Assembly: GCA_021107945.1 (NCBI GenBank)
Contig: JAIORV010000159.1
Location: forward strand, 1 to 32,625
Origin: Vulcanimicrobiota bacterium
GTDB lineage: Bacteria > Vulcanimicrobiota > JAJTBE01
Direction: 5' to 3'
Length of the DNA: 32,625 bases
Shown: positions 15,428 through 23,194 of the stretch, piece by piece
Numbering within the stretch: the first letter of the stretch is position 1
Layout: every line of letters begins with the position of its first letter
Notes under the pieces: generated by a model
Told to the model about the DNA's origin: nothing
Seen by the model: only the letters and a program-made list of their open reading frames with translations
Database searches by the model: none
Made by a program: the position numbers and the translations under genes

Positions 15428-15513
15428 TGTAGGAGAGGTTTCCTAACCTTGATATTAAATGTAGGAGAGGTTTCCTAACCTTGATATTAGCGGGTTTAAA
15501 AACCCGCGCTACA
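15428..15513. repeat. TGTAGGAGAGG family repeat, tandem copies 2 and 3 plus hairpin
   Basis: A 30-nt unit starting TGTAGGAGAGGTTTCC occurs at 15428-15457 and, identically, at 15460-15489. It is followed by GCGGGTTT/AAACCCGC (15490-15507, 2-nt loop) and CGCTACA. The start matches the repeat at 5059. It lies in the 215-bp gap between the kinase and rng, in which no gene was seen. Confidence 0.8.
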
Positions 15514-15630
15514 TTTCTGAATAGTAATATAGATTATATATATTGATACAAGATATAAATGAGTGATTAATAAGGGGATATTTTAGGGAAAATTTTAAGG
15601 AAAATTTATAGTTCGGAGTTGAATAATTTT

Positions 15631-17310
15631 ATGTTTAAGGAAATTTTAATAAGTATTGACGAGATGGAGAATCGAATAGCTGTCTTGGAAGACGGCAAAT
15701 TGATGGAAATTTTCATAGCGAGGGAAGAACACCAAATTGGTAGCATTTACAAGGGAAAAGTTGCAAATGTCCTTCCGGGAATGCAGGCCGCTTTTGTTGA
15801 TATCGGTCTTGAGAGAAATGCGTTTCTCTGTGTGGATGATGCCATAAGCGGCATTCACATAGATGTTGAAGTTCAGAAAGCTCGCTCATTGTCTATAAAA
15901 GATATCCTGAAAGTTAACCAGGAGACACTTGTTCAAATTGTCAAGGAGTCAATCGGAACTAAGGGAGCCAGGGTTACTACATTTATTACCCTCCCGGGCA
16001 GATTCCTTGTATTAATTCCAACAGCAAATTATACGGGTATATCAAGGAGAATCGAAGATGAAGGGGAAAGGAATCGCCTCAGATCTCTTGTGGAAAAAAT
16101 AAAACCTAAAAGTTATGGACTTATTGTGAGAACCGCCGCCGAGGGGAAGGATCGGGAAAGTCTTGAAAAAGATTTACAGCTATTAATAAAAATGTGGAAG
16201 AAAATTCAAAACACGGAATCAAAGAAAAGTGCGCCTGCAATTATACATTCGGAATTAACACTTGTTTATAAAATTATCAGGGATGTATTTACGCAGGATG
16301 TGGACAGACTTATTATAGACTCACACGTTGAATATGACAAAATACTTGAATTGATGGATATCATAGCTCCACATTTAAAAGGAAGAATACATCTATACCT
16401 GGAGGGAAATCCGTTGTTTCAGGCATACGGGGTGGAATCGGAGATCGATAAATCTCTTCGCCGGAAGGTATGGCTGGAATCCGGTGGCTATATCATAATA
16501 GACAAGACCGAGGCGCTTACCTCGATTGATGTGAATACAGGCAAATATATCGGCAGAACCTCACTTTCGGATACAATACTCAGAACCAACCTTGAAGCTG
16601 TCGATGAAATTACAAGACAGGTACGACTCAGAGACATAGGTGGAATTCTGATTCTCGATTTCATCGACATGGAAAGAATGGAAGATCGAGGCAAGTTAAT
16701 GAGGGCTCTTCATGAAGCTCTGAAAAGAGACAGAACCAAAACGCATATAGTGGGATTGACAGAGTTGGGACTTATTCAAATAACCCGGAAAAGAGTGAAC
16801 AGGGATCTGGATGAGCTATTAAGGACACAGTGTCCGTATTGCGGAGGAAAAGGACGTGTCCTGTCAGTTGATACTATATGCATTAAAGCAAAAAGAGAGA
16901 TAAAAAATGTAAGTGAAGATTCAAAGGTTGAGGCGATGTTGCTAAGAGTTAATCCCCGTATAGGAATGAAACTATTGGGATGGGAAGGCGAAGACCTTGA
17001 GCAATTAGAAGAAGCTATGGGTAAACCTATATATTTAAGAGTCAATCCGAGAATGCATGTTGAGAGGATAGATATTGAAACTGCAACAAGTAAAAAATAT
17101 ATTGAAGAGAAAATTTCGGATTTGAGTCCGGGAGAAGAATTGGATATCACAGTGGAAGAAGTATTCGGTCTGAATCTGCAAAATGGGATGTGCATGCATA
17201 AAGGTAATCTTATAGAAGTACTTCAGGCAGGTAATCGAATCGGAAAAAAGATAAAAGTTGTGGTGACTCTTGTATCACGCTCATATTCACAAGCACAGAT
17301 TAAAGAATAG
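15631..17310 (+). CDS. rng: Ribonuclease G/E family endoribonuclease
   Basis: 559 aa from ATG 15631. TTG 15619 overlaps the GGAG ribosome site at 15615-15618 and is rejected. Residues 35-115 hold the S1 RNA-binding domain with GSIYKGKVANVLPGMQAAFVD. The catalytic acids are D300 in SIDVNTG and D343 in LDFIDM, close to D303 and D346 of E. coli RNase E. C401 and C404 in CPYCGGKG form the zinc link that joins subunits. There is no long disordered C-terminal scaffold, so it is of RNase G size. It cuts single-stranded A/U-rich RNA in rRNA maturation and mRNA decay. In many genomes it precedes rplU and rpmA, which are absent here. Confidence 0.94.
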   Translation: MFKEILISIDEMENRIAVLEDGKLMEIFIAREEHQIGSIYKGKVANVLPGMQAAFVDIGLERNAFLCVDDAISGIHIDVEVQKARSLSIKDILKVNQETLVQIVKESIGTKGARVTTFITLPGRFLVLIPTANYTGISRRIEDEGERNRLRSLVEKIKPKSYGLIVRTAAEGKDRESLEKDLQLLIKMWKKIQNTESKKSAPAIIHSELTLVYKIIRDVFTQDVDRLIIDSHVEYDKILELMDIIAPHLKGRIHLYLEGNPLFQAYGVESEIDKSLRRKVWLESGGYIIIDKTEALTSIDVNTGKYIGRTSLSDTILRTNLEAVDEITRQVRLRDIGGILILDFIDMERMEDRGKLMRALHEALKRDRTKTHIVGLTELGLIQITRKRVNRDLDELLRTQCPYCGGKGRVLSVDTICIKAKREIKNVSEDSKVEAMLLRVNPRIGMKLLGWEGEDLEQLEEAMGKPIYLRVNPRMHVERIDIETATSKKYIEEKISDLSPGEELDITVEEVFGLNLQNGMCMHKGNLIEVLQAGNRIGKKIKVVVTLVSRSYSQAQIKE

Positions 17311-17785
17311 GGATGAATTTGCGATTTGAGAGCATTTAAGGCGTGCAAATGCATTATGATACATTTATGGAGCATGAAATGCATTATAAGGCTCGTGAGA
17401 AGGTGCTTGAGAGCGACATCCGGTCAGATGTATTTCATTCTTATTTTTGCTCTTATATACATACTAATTGGTTCGTCAAATGTTTGTTTGGCGAACCAAA
17501 TGCGAGCGGAGAAAAAGTATATGAATCCCATAAGGACCAAACGGATTTTTTATGGTTTATTCGGAAAATAAACTTTTTCAAAAAAAGCCTCTTCCCCAAA
17601 CCCCATCTTCAAAAATAATTATACTAAAATTATACTAATATGATAAAATGTAAATAGAATGCGTCAATGTAAATGAGAGGTTTTTTAGAGAGGTTTTTAC
17701 AAAAGGACACAGTCCCCGATGTCCCTGGAAAAGCAGGAGAAACACAACAGATGTTTAAGTTGTCAAGGAATTCCGGAGGTGAAGG
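17311..17785 (+). other. 475-bp stretch without a convincing gene
   Basis: It contains two overlapping small frames of 81 and 91 codons with no ribosome site and odd composition, a direct repeat of AAATGCATTAT near 17347 and 17379, a 13-bp hairpin at 17468-17499, short direct repeats of AATTATACTAA near 17630, and GGACA/TGTCC arms around 17704-17723. Only the last 15 bases, GGAGGTGAAGG, have a clear role as the ribosome site of the glycosyltransferase. Confidence 0.6.
17468..17499. repeat. 13-bp hairpin in the orphan stretch
   Basis: TTGGTTCGTCAAA pairs with TTTGGCGAACCAA (one G-T pair) around a 6-nt loop TGTTTG. No T run follows, so it is not a normal terminator. It may mark a dispersed element or a structured RNA. 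Confidence 0.6.
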
Positions 17786-19159
17786 ATGAGGAACTGGATT
17801 ATCGGTCTTATTGTCACGTCAGTCGTGTTACTCGCCGGGCTGGTGTGGGGTTTATATAATATGCGAATAGATTGGCTTCAGGCCATAATGTTGATTTTTA
17901 CCTATTATGGCATGTTGCTTATTCTTGTCGCCGCAGTAACTCGCCCCAAAAAATTTCTAATAAATAAAGATTACTCCCCTTTTATAAGTATAGTAATTCC
18001 CGCAAGGAATGAAGCATATGTGATTGCAAATACCGTCCGCTCAATTTTAAAATTGGATTACAAAAAAGACGACAAGCTCAACTTCGAAATCCTTGTAATG
18101 GATGATAATTCATCCGATGATACCTTTGAAATTGCACAGGAACTGGAAATAGAATTCCCCGGCGTTGTAAGGGCGGTTCACAGGGGGCCTGAAATTGCCG
18201 GAAAAGGCAAGTCGATGGTTCTGAACGACGGTATGAAAAGAGCAAAGGGTGACATAATCGCCGTCTTTGATGCCGATACCAACGTCGCTCCCAACTTCTT
18301 TAAAAATGCGATTCCCCTGCTCTATGACCCCCAGGTGGGAGGCCTCCAGGGAAGAGTCAGACTTTACAACAGGCACAAGAACCTGCTTACTGCCCTGCAA
18401 GAGGATGAGTTCGCGGTAGTAAGTCACCTGTATCAACTGGGCAAGGAACTTGTGGGAGGACTTACCGCTCTGGGCGGAAACGGACAGCTCGTCAAGAGAA
18501 AAGCTCTTGATGATGTGGATGGCTGGAATTGGCTTTCCCCGACGGAAGACCTGGATCTCACATTCAGACTTCTCTTCAAGGGATGGCATGTCAGATACGC
18601 CCCGGATGCGGTTTTGAAGCAGGAGGGAGTCGAGGGAATACATGCTTTTATTCGCCAGCGGGTTAGATGGGCAGAGGGATTTCTCAAATGTATCTTCGAT
18701 TATACAATACCCCTCATTTTCAGCAGAGCCAGTATAATGAAGAAACTTGACGGCACAATGACCATGATCAGAGTTCTCATACCGTTTTTTGTCTGGATTG
18801 GTTACATCTTCATCGGTGTAGCATTGGTCAAAGGTGTGGAATTCTCGTCAGGCGTCTCCCCCACCCTGATGATAATTTCTTCCTGGGCGTTTTTTGGCGC
18901 GCTAACTGTGGCAATGTTCAGGACTATTTATCCTAATGTTTTCACAGCCCTATTCAGGGTTATTAGATATTCATTTTACAATCTCTTCTGGGTTATCGCA
19001 GTCCCAATAGGCTTTGTAAACTGTATCCGGCATATAAATGATATATACTGGGATAAAACAACACATACGGGCGGAAGCCCAAAGAGAACAAAACCATCCC
19101 GACCGCCGGAAGAATTTACAGATTCTCCAGCCCTGACTGTGGCGGAAGCGGCGGACTGA
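17786..19159 (+). CDS. BcsA-like family 2 glycosyltransferase, membrane-bound
   Basis: 457 aa with GGAGGTGA just before ATG 17786. Two N-terminal membrane helices (residues 4-24, 32-52) precede a GT-A domain with the processive family 2 signatures: ISIVIPARNE at 67-76, D106-D107 for UDP, D162-A-D164 for metal, T253-E-D255 for the catalytic base, and Q291-R-V-R-W295. Three or four helices follow, then a Pro/Thr-rich cytoplasmic-like tail. This layout fits polysaccharide synthases such as cellulose, hyaluronan or poly-GlcNAc synthase. No PilZ domain, secretin or partner subunits are next to it, so the polymer is unknown. It appears to be monocistronic. Confidence 0.88.
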   Translation: MRNWIIGLIVTSVVLLAGLVWGLYNMRIDWLQAIMLIFTYYGMLLILVAAVTRPKKFLINKDYSPFISIVIPARNEAYVIANTVRSILKLDYKKDDKLNFEILVMDDNSSDDTFEIAQELEIEFPGVVRAVHRGPEIAGKGKSMVLNDGMKRAKGDIIAVFDADTNVAPNFFKNAIPLLYDPQVGGLQGRVRLYNRHKNLLTALQEDEFAVVSHLYQLGKELVGGLTALGGNGQLVKRKALDDVDGWNWLSPTEDLDLTFRLLFKGWHVRYAPDAVLKQEGVEGIHAFIRQRVRWAEGFLKCIFDYTIPLIFSRASIMKKLDGTMTMIRVLIPFFVWIGYIFIGVALVKGVEFSSGVSPTLMIISSWAFFGALTVAMFRTIYPNVFTALFRVIRYSFYNLFWVIAVPIGFVNCIRHINDIYWDKTTHTGGSPKRTKPSRPPEEFTDSPALTVAEAAD

Positions 19160-19207
19160 ATCAGTTGTAATCTAAAAATAAAGTAATATATTATTGAGTG
19201 ATGTATT

Positions 19208-19600
19208 TTGGCTAATAGTCAAATAGATTATTGGATACAAATTTCTGAATACGATTTTGAAGTCGCAAAATCCCTTTTTGAAAAGGGACATTATATTTAT
19301 GTGGGATTTATGTGTCATCAGGTAATTGAAAAAATATTAAAAGCGGCATATGTAAAAGCAACCGAAACAATTCCTCCCCGAACACATAACCTGGATAAAT
19401 TGATAACGGGAAGTGGAAATGCAGGTAAAATTTCACAAGAATATTTGAATTTTCTTGATGAACTCACTCCATTGAACATTGAAGCAAGATATCCGGCACA
19501 TAAGGATGCAATATATAAAATGATAGACAAGAAAAAGGCGAGAACCATTATTGAAAAAACTGAAAGCTTAAAAACATGGATAATAGAAAACTGGATTTAA
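19208..19600 (+). CDS. HEPN domain protein
   Basis: 130 aa, TTG start without a strong ribosome site. The protein is all-helical and shows PF05168-type HEPN features: DYWIQISEYDFEVAKSLFEKGHYIYVGFMCHQVIEKILKAAYVK, then PRTHNLDKLI, and EARYPAHKDAIYKM. It overlaps the MNT nucleotidyltransferase gene by 25 bp, the classic HEPN/MNT arrangement, which includes toxin-antitoxin pairs such as HepT-MntA. The Rx4-6H motif of ribonuclease HEPN toxins was not found, so this may be a non-toxic HEPN partner that binds nucleotides. Function is inferred from pairing. Confidence 0.82.
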   Translation: MANSQIDYWIQISEYDFEVAKSLFEKGHYIYVGFMCHQVIEKILKAAYVKATETIPPRTHNLDKLITGSGNAGKISQEYLNFLDELTPLNIEARYPAHKDAIYKMIDKKKARTIIEKTESLKTWIIENWI

Positions 19601-19917
19601 ACAAAAAACTGAAAGATTTTATTGATTTGCTCCTTGAAACGATCAGGGTAGAAGCGGTTGTTCTTTATGGCTCCTATGCTCATGGAAATCCCAGGCTTTA
19701 CAGCGATATAGATATTGCAGTATTTTCTCCCGATTTTGGGGGGAACCCAATAGAAGAGACCACATTTTTATTTAAGTTGAGGAGAAAAATAGATACCGAT
19801 CTTGAGCCCTTGGCTTATTCGAGTAACGATTTTTATGATTACACACCTGCTGATTTTGTCCACGAAATTATAGAAAACGGAAAAATAATATATAAAGATG
19901 GCAAATATCTTATATAA
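19576..19917 (+). CDS. Minimal nucleotidyltransferase (MNT) partner of the HEPN protein
   Basis: 113 aa. The signature GSx10DxD is exact: G32-S33 and D44-I-D46, with D75 as likely third carboxylate. These residues bind Mg-ATP in the polymerase-beta superfamily. In studied HEPN/MNT pairs the MNT enzyme adds AMP to the HEPN partner and neutralises it. The start ATG 19576 lies inside the end of the HEPN gene, so translation is probably coupled and the two proteins are made in balance. GAAAG about 10 nt upstream may serve as ribosome site. No other defence gene is adjacent. Confidence 0.85.
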   Translation: MDNRKLDLNKKLKDFIDLLLETIRVEAVVLYGSYAHGNPRLYSDIDIAVFSPDFGGNPIEETTFLFKLRRKIDTDLEPLAYSSNDFYDYTPADFVHEIIENGKIIYKDGKYLI

Positions 19918-19930
19918 CACCTGACTTTAG

Positions 19931-19974
19931 GGAAGATGGAAAATGGATGATGGAAGACGGATAATGGATGACGG
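19931..19974. repeat. Degenerate GATGGA-type short repeat
   Basis: Phrases GAAGATGGA, AAATGGATGATGGAAGACGG and ATAATGGATGACGG repeat imperfectly in the 84-bp gap. A related stretch occurs in the opposite sense at about 29568-29610, beside the receiver gene. Confidence 0.55.
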
Positions 19975-20001
19975 ATCTCGTTTCACACTTCTCATTCCCC
20001 A

Positions 20002-21207
20002 CTACGGCGAATATGCGGAGACAAACAACTTCATAAGCGCAATGAAAAATATTACGCCAAAAATCACCTGAATCGTCAGAAGAAATAAATCGAAAACCAA
20101 TTTAATTGTTCCGGGTAAAAATACGCTTGAAAGCAAAAAGGCAAACGAGAGGATAAACATACCGACAAAACCGATTGAGACTAACTTTAAAAAAGACGCC
20201 AGGTTATTTTTTATGAACGAATAATTCTCCACCAGCATTTCCCTGACTCCCCCTTTTATATATAGAGGAGTAAACGGCAGGGTCACAAGAAACGCTGTCA
20301 TAACGGAAGATATGAATGTGAAGAGAGGTGAGGGTTGAGGGAATGGAATATATATATCGGCGGAGAAATTGGCTATGGTTGGCGGTAACATGATAATGTA
20401 ATACCAGGTTGCAAGTGCTGTTAATAAGATATTTATGCAAAAAAGGGGCTTGAAGATATTTACGGCGACATTTACAGGCTCTTCTTTTGAGAACTCTCTA
20501 TTTTCAACGTATATCCTTGTTGCTCCGAATATATATCCCTGGAGGAGTGAGAGAGGAATCAAAAGTGACACTATAATGGTTATAAATAAAGCAGTGCCTG
20601 CGAAGATAGGGAGAAACGGCATTTTAAACACATAGGATAATACAGACATAATTATAAGGACGACATTTGTAATAAGCGCAAATGTAAGCACAATTCTCAA
20701 TATTCGCAAGTCGGCTTTATTCTCATCTTTGATATATTTATCGAGCTTTCCCGGTATTGCTCTGAATCCTATCATTGTGAATATGAAAACAAGAACGAAC
20801 AACAGGCTGGCGCCATATGCCCCGTTATATCCGTAGGAAAGCTTCGTCAAACTAACGGAAAAGACATTACAAATTCTGAAAAGAAGCATCTTTAAATTAA
20901 TAATTCCGGTTCCCCTCGTTATGTCTGTAAACAGGAAAGCCGGCATCATTGATCGTGATAATACATTAATACCATATTGGATGAGATATCCGAAAATTAC
21001 GAAAATGAGGGGTAAAACAACCAGCCATATATGTTTTCTTGCAATATCTGTGGCGGATCTGAAATATTCAATTATACTTACATTGACTTCTTTTCCGGTT
21101 TCCTCCTGCCCGTCCTTTTTACTCTTCGCATTGCAAATAAAATACCCCACAACTGCAACAACCATTGAAAACATTGTTAAATAGATGAGCAGTATCTGTA
21201 TATCCAT
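20002..21207 (-). CDS. Multi-pass membrane protein, unknown family
   Basis: 401 aa, ATG at 21207 with GAGGT about 10 nt upstream. About eight to nine membrane helices are visible, for example at residues 5-25, 60-80, 130-150, 170-190, 200-225, 255-280, 300-320, 345-370 and 375-398. A short soluble loop with KKDGQEETGKE lies after the first helix. No catalytic motif was recognised. It follows the second MscS gene after only 7 bp, so it is almost surely in the same operon and may work in envelope or osmotic stress, which is inference from position. Confidence 0.68.
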   Translation of the reverse strand: MDIQILLIYLTMFSMVVAVVGYFICNAKSKKDGQEETGKEVNVSIIEYFRSATDIARKHIWLVVLPLIFVIFGYLIQYGINVLSRSMMPAFLFTDITRGTGIINLKMLLFRICNVFSVSLTKLSYGYNGAYGASLLFVLVFIFTMIGFRAIPGKLDKYIKDENKADLRILRIVLTFALITNVVLIIMSVLSYVFKMPFLPIFAGTALFITIIVSLLIPLSLLQGYIFGATRIYVENREFSKEEPVNVAVNIFKPLFCINILLTALATWYYIIMLPPTIANFSADIYIPFPQPSPLFTFISSVMTAFLVTLPFTPLYIKGGVREMLVENYSFIKNNLASFLKLVSIGFVGMFILSFAFLLSSVFLPGTIKLVFDLFLLTIQVIFGVIFFIALMKLFVSAYSP

Positions 21208-21214
21208 ATTTTAT

Positions 21215-23194
21215 CTACCTCGTGAAAATATTAAACGGAGGCGGCGTATAATCTTTCGGCCTTTTGTCTTCAGGTATCGTAATCTCGTTTCCGTCCCTCA
21301 ATGAGGAATAGTGAGACGACATAATCTCCACTCCGGCCTCGTTGAATTTGTCCTGGATATTTTCGTGAAGCTCGGAGTATATCTCGTCCATTAATTCCGG
21401 ATGATTTGTATAAGCATTGATTTCATACGACACATAGAAATCATCAAGGCTTTTCTGCAATACAAAAGGCTTCGGATCATCCAGTACATATTTTATTTCA
21501 GTCGCCGCGTTTATCAGAAGCTCATGCACCTGTCTCCACGGAGCATCATATCCTATTGTAATATTCTTATGCAAAATGAGTCCATAATCTTCTGCAAGGC
21601 TGGAATAATTGGTTATGGGTCCCGATAGAACCTGTGAATTGGGAATTGAGATATCCACATTTTTTATTGTCCTTAAACGGGTTGCAAGAAGTGATTTTTC
21701 AATCACATCTCCAGTTACATTCGCTATTTTAACCCTGTCGCCGACCTTGAACGCCCGGGTGTATGTCAGAACGACTCCGGCAACAATATGAGAGATAAGG
21801 GATGTTGATCCAAGCGAGAATATCACGCCGATAAATATCGATATTGCTCGAAAGGCGGGGGAGCTGTAACCGGGAAGATATGGAAGAATAATTACAATTG
21901 CAATGACAATTATAAATCCCCTGATGATTTTCTGGGTTGGATCAAGCCATTCCTCGTAAAATCCTGGAATGGTTATAGTGCCTTTTTTTACTTCATCGAA
22001 TATAAACCTGACAAAACGGAGTATATATCGGGTGGCAATCAACATCAGCAAGACAAACAGGAAACTCGGCAGATATGAAGATATTGAAGTCCAGAGTTTG
22101 AAAAGCAGTTTTGAAACAGAACTTGAAAAGCTTTCGGATATCCCCTCGGTTTCCGGGAAAAAGTCCGAAACATAATCAAACAGTATGTATATCAGGGTAA
22201 GGATAACAACCCACCTGAGAAACTTGAATATGAAAAACATCAGGTCTGCTAATCTCTTGTCGGATATTATATCCAGGTTCTGAATTTTTATGGATCGTAT
22301 CCACTTACCGCGCCATGAATGTAGTTTCTTGTGAATCGCCGGACTTAATTTACTGCTTATAAATATAAGAATGATGAGCAGGATGCACCCAACAATCCCC
22401 ACCACGGTTCCCTTTACCATTCTTTGTTTCCTGAGTTTATTGCGTGCCTCTTCCAGCGTTATTTGAATGATCAGCTTGTATTCATTTGCCAACTCAAGCC
22501 TTGTGCGCTTTTCGGGCTTTGCGTCCTTATCACTCAGAGTTACCAGTATTCGTTTACCCGCCATTATATTTGTAGTCCATTTTTCCTCAACTACATTTAT
22601 ATCGTCAGGATGAATTTTTGTATCTTTAATAATTGAGTTTAATCTGTGGGAGATAGCTTCCGCTCTCTTGGGGGGCGAATATGGCCCCAATTTTGCATAT
22701 AACGCAAACATAGGCTTTCCCGCCATTGTCACAACCGCACCCTGTGGCTTTTCCTCTGCGATAGCTTTATCGGGGGAAGATGTAGGTGACGGCAACGGCT
22801 TCGGAGATATAAATGAAGACGGTGAAGCTTCCGGAGATGGCGAAAGTTTCTTTGAAGATTGATCCGATGGTGTATGGGATGGCTTGATTGACTCTGGTTT
22901 CGGAGCCGAAGAATCTCCGGGAGATTTGTGGAGTGACGGTGATGTTTTTATATCGGGAGAGGATTGAACCAAATCTGTTACCGCCGGTGTCGGGACAATC
23001 ACGGGCTTGACTGAAGACGACGGCGTGGGTGTTAAGCCTGTAATCTGTGCGATTAATATATTATCACAATGCTCTGTCCGGCCGTGTACTGGAGTGCCTG
23101 CAATAAAAAAGAAAAAAAGTATAATTGCCGCCAGGAAAAATATGGCGGATTTTTTTAAAATCGATTTTCTTTCCAATTTTCTTTCCTTAATCAT
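21215..23194 (-). CDS. MscS-family mechanosensitive channel with Pro/Ser/Thr-rich periplasmic linker
   Basis: 659 aa. A signal peptide or anchor (16-34) is followed by a Ser/Pro/Thr-rich linker (about 52-145) full of SPSP and PTP units, a soluble domain (155-255), and membrane helices at about 261-281, 318-342, 372-392, 422-440 and 446-478. The MscS pore and beta domain then follow: IGVIFSLGSTSLISHIVAGVV near 455-475, RAFKVGDRVKI at 480-490, and DISIPNSQVLSGPITNYS at 514-531. The family opens under membrane tension to release solutes. Its ATG overlaps the stop region of the upstream MscS gene by 8 bp, so translation is coupled. Confidence 0.9.
   Translation of the reverse strand: MIKERKLERKSILKKSAIFFLAAIILFFFFIAGTPVHGRTEHCDNILIAQITGLTPTPSSSVKPVIVPTPAVTDLVQSSPDIKTSPSLHKSPGDSSAPKPESIKPSHTPSDQSSKKLSPSPEASPSSFISPKPLPSPTSSPDKAIAEEKPQGAVVTMAGKPMFALYAKLGPYSPPKRAEAISHRLNSIIKDTKIHPDDINVVEEKWTTNIMAGKRILVTLSDKDAKPEKRTRLELANEYKLIIQITLEEARNKLRKQRMVKGTVVGIVGCILLIILIFISSKLSPAIHKKLHSWRGKWIRSIKIQNLDIISDKRLADLMFFIFKFLRWVVILTLIYILFDYVSDFFPETEGISESFSSSVSKLLFKLWTSISSYLPSFLFVLLMLIATRYILRFVRFIFDEVKKGTITIPGFYEEWLDPTQKIIRGFIIVIAIVIILPYLPGYSSPAFRAISIFIGVIFSLGSTSLISHIVAGVVLTYTRAFKVGDRVKIANVTGDVIEKSLLATRLRTIKNVDISIPNSQVLSGPITNYSSLAEDYGLILHKNITIGYDAPWRQVHELLINAATEIKYVLDDPKPFVLQKSLDDFYVSYEINAYTNHPELMDEIYSELHENIQDKFNEAGVEIMSSHYSSLRDGNEITIPEDKRPKDYTPPPFNIFTR

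Noticed and set aside
17326-17618. Two overlapping frames of 81 and 91 codons as small genes
   Set aside because: They lie over the hairpin and repeats, have no ribosome site, and read as unstructured, low-quality protein in both frames.
17698-17730. GGACACAGTCCCCGATGTCC phrase as a transposon end
   Set aside because: The arms are only 5 bp and no transposase or second end was found.
18110-18643. 177-codon minus-strand frame
   Set aside because: It is fully antisense to the catalytic domain of the glycosyltransferase, whose motifs are all intact.
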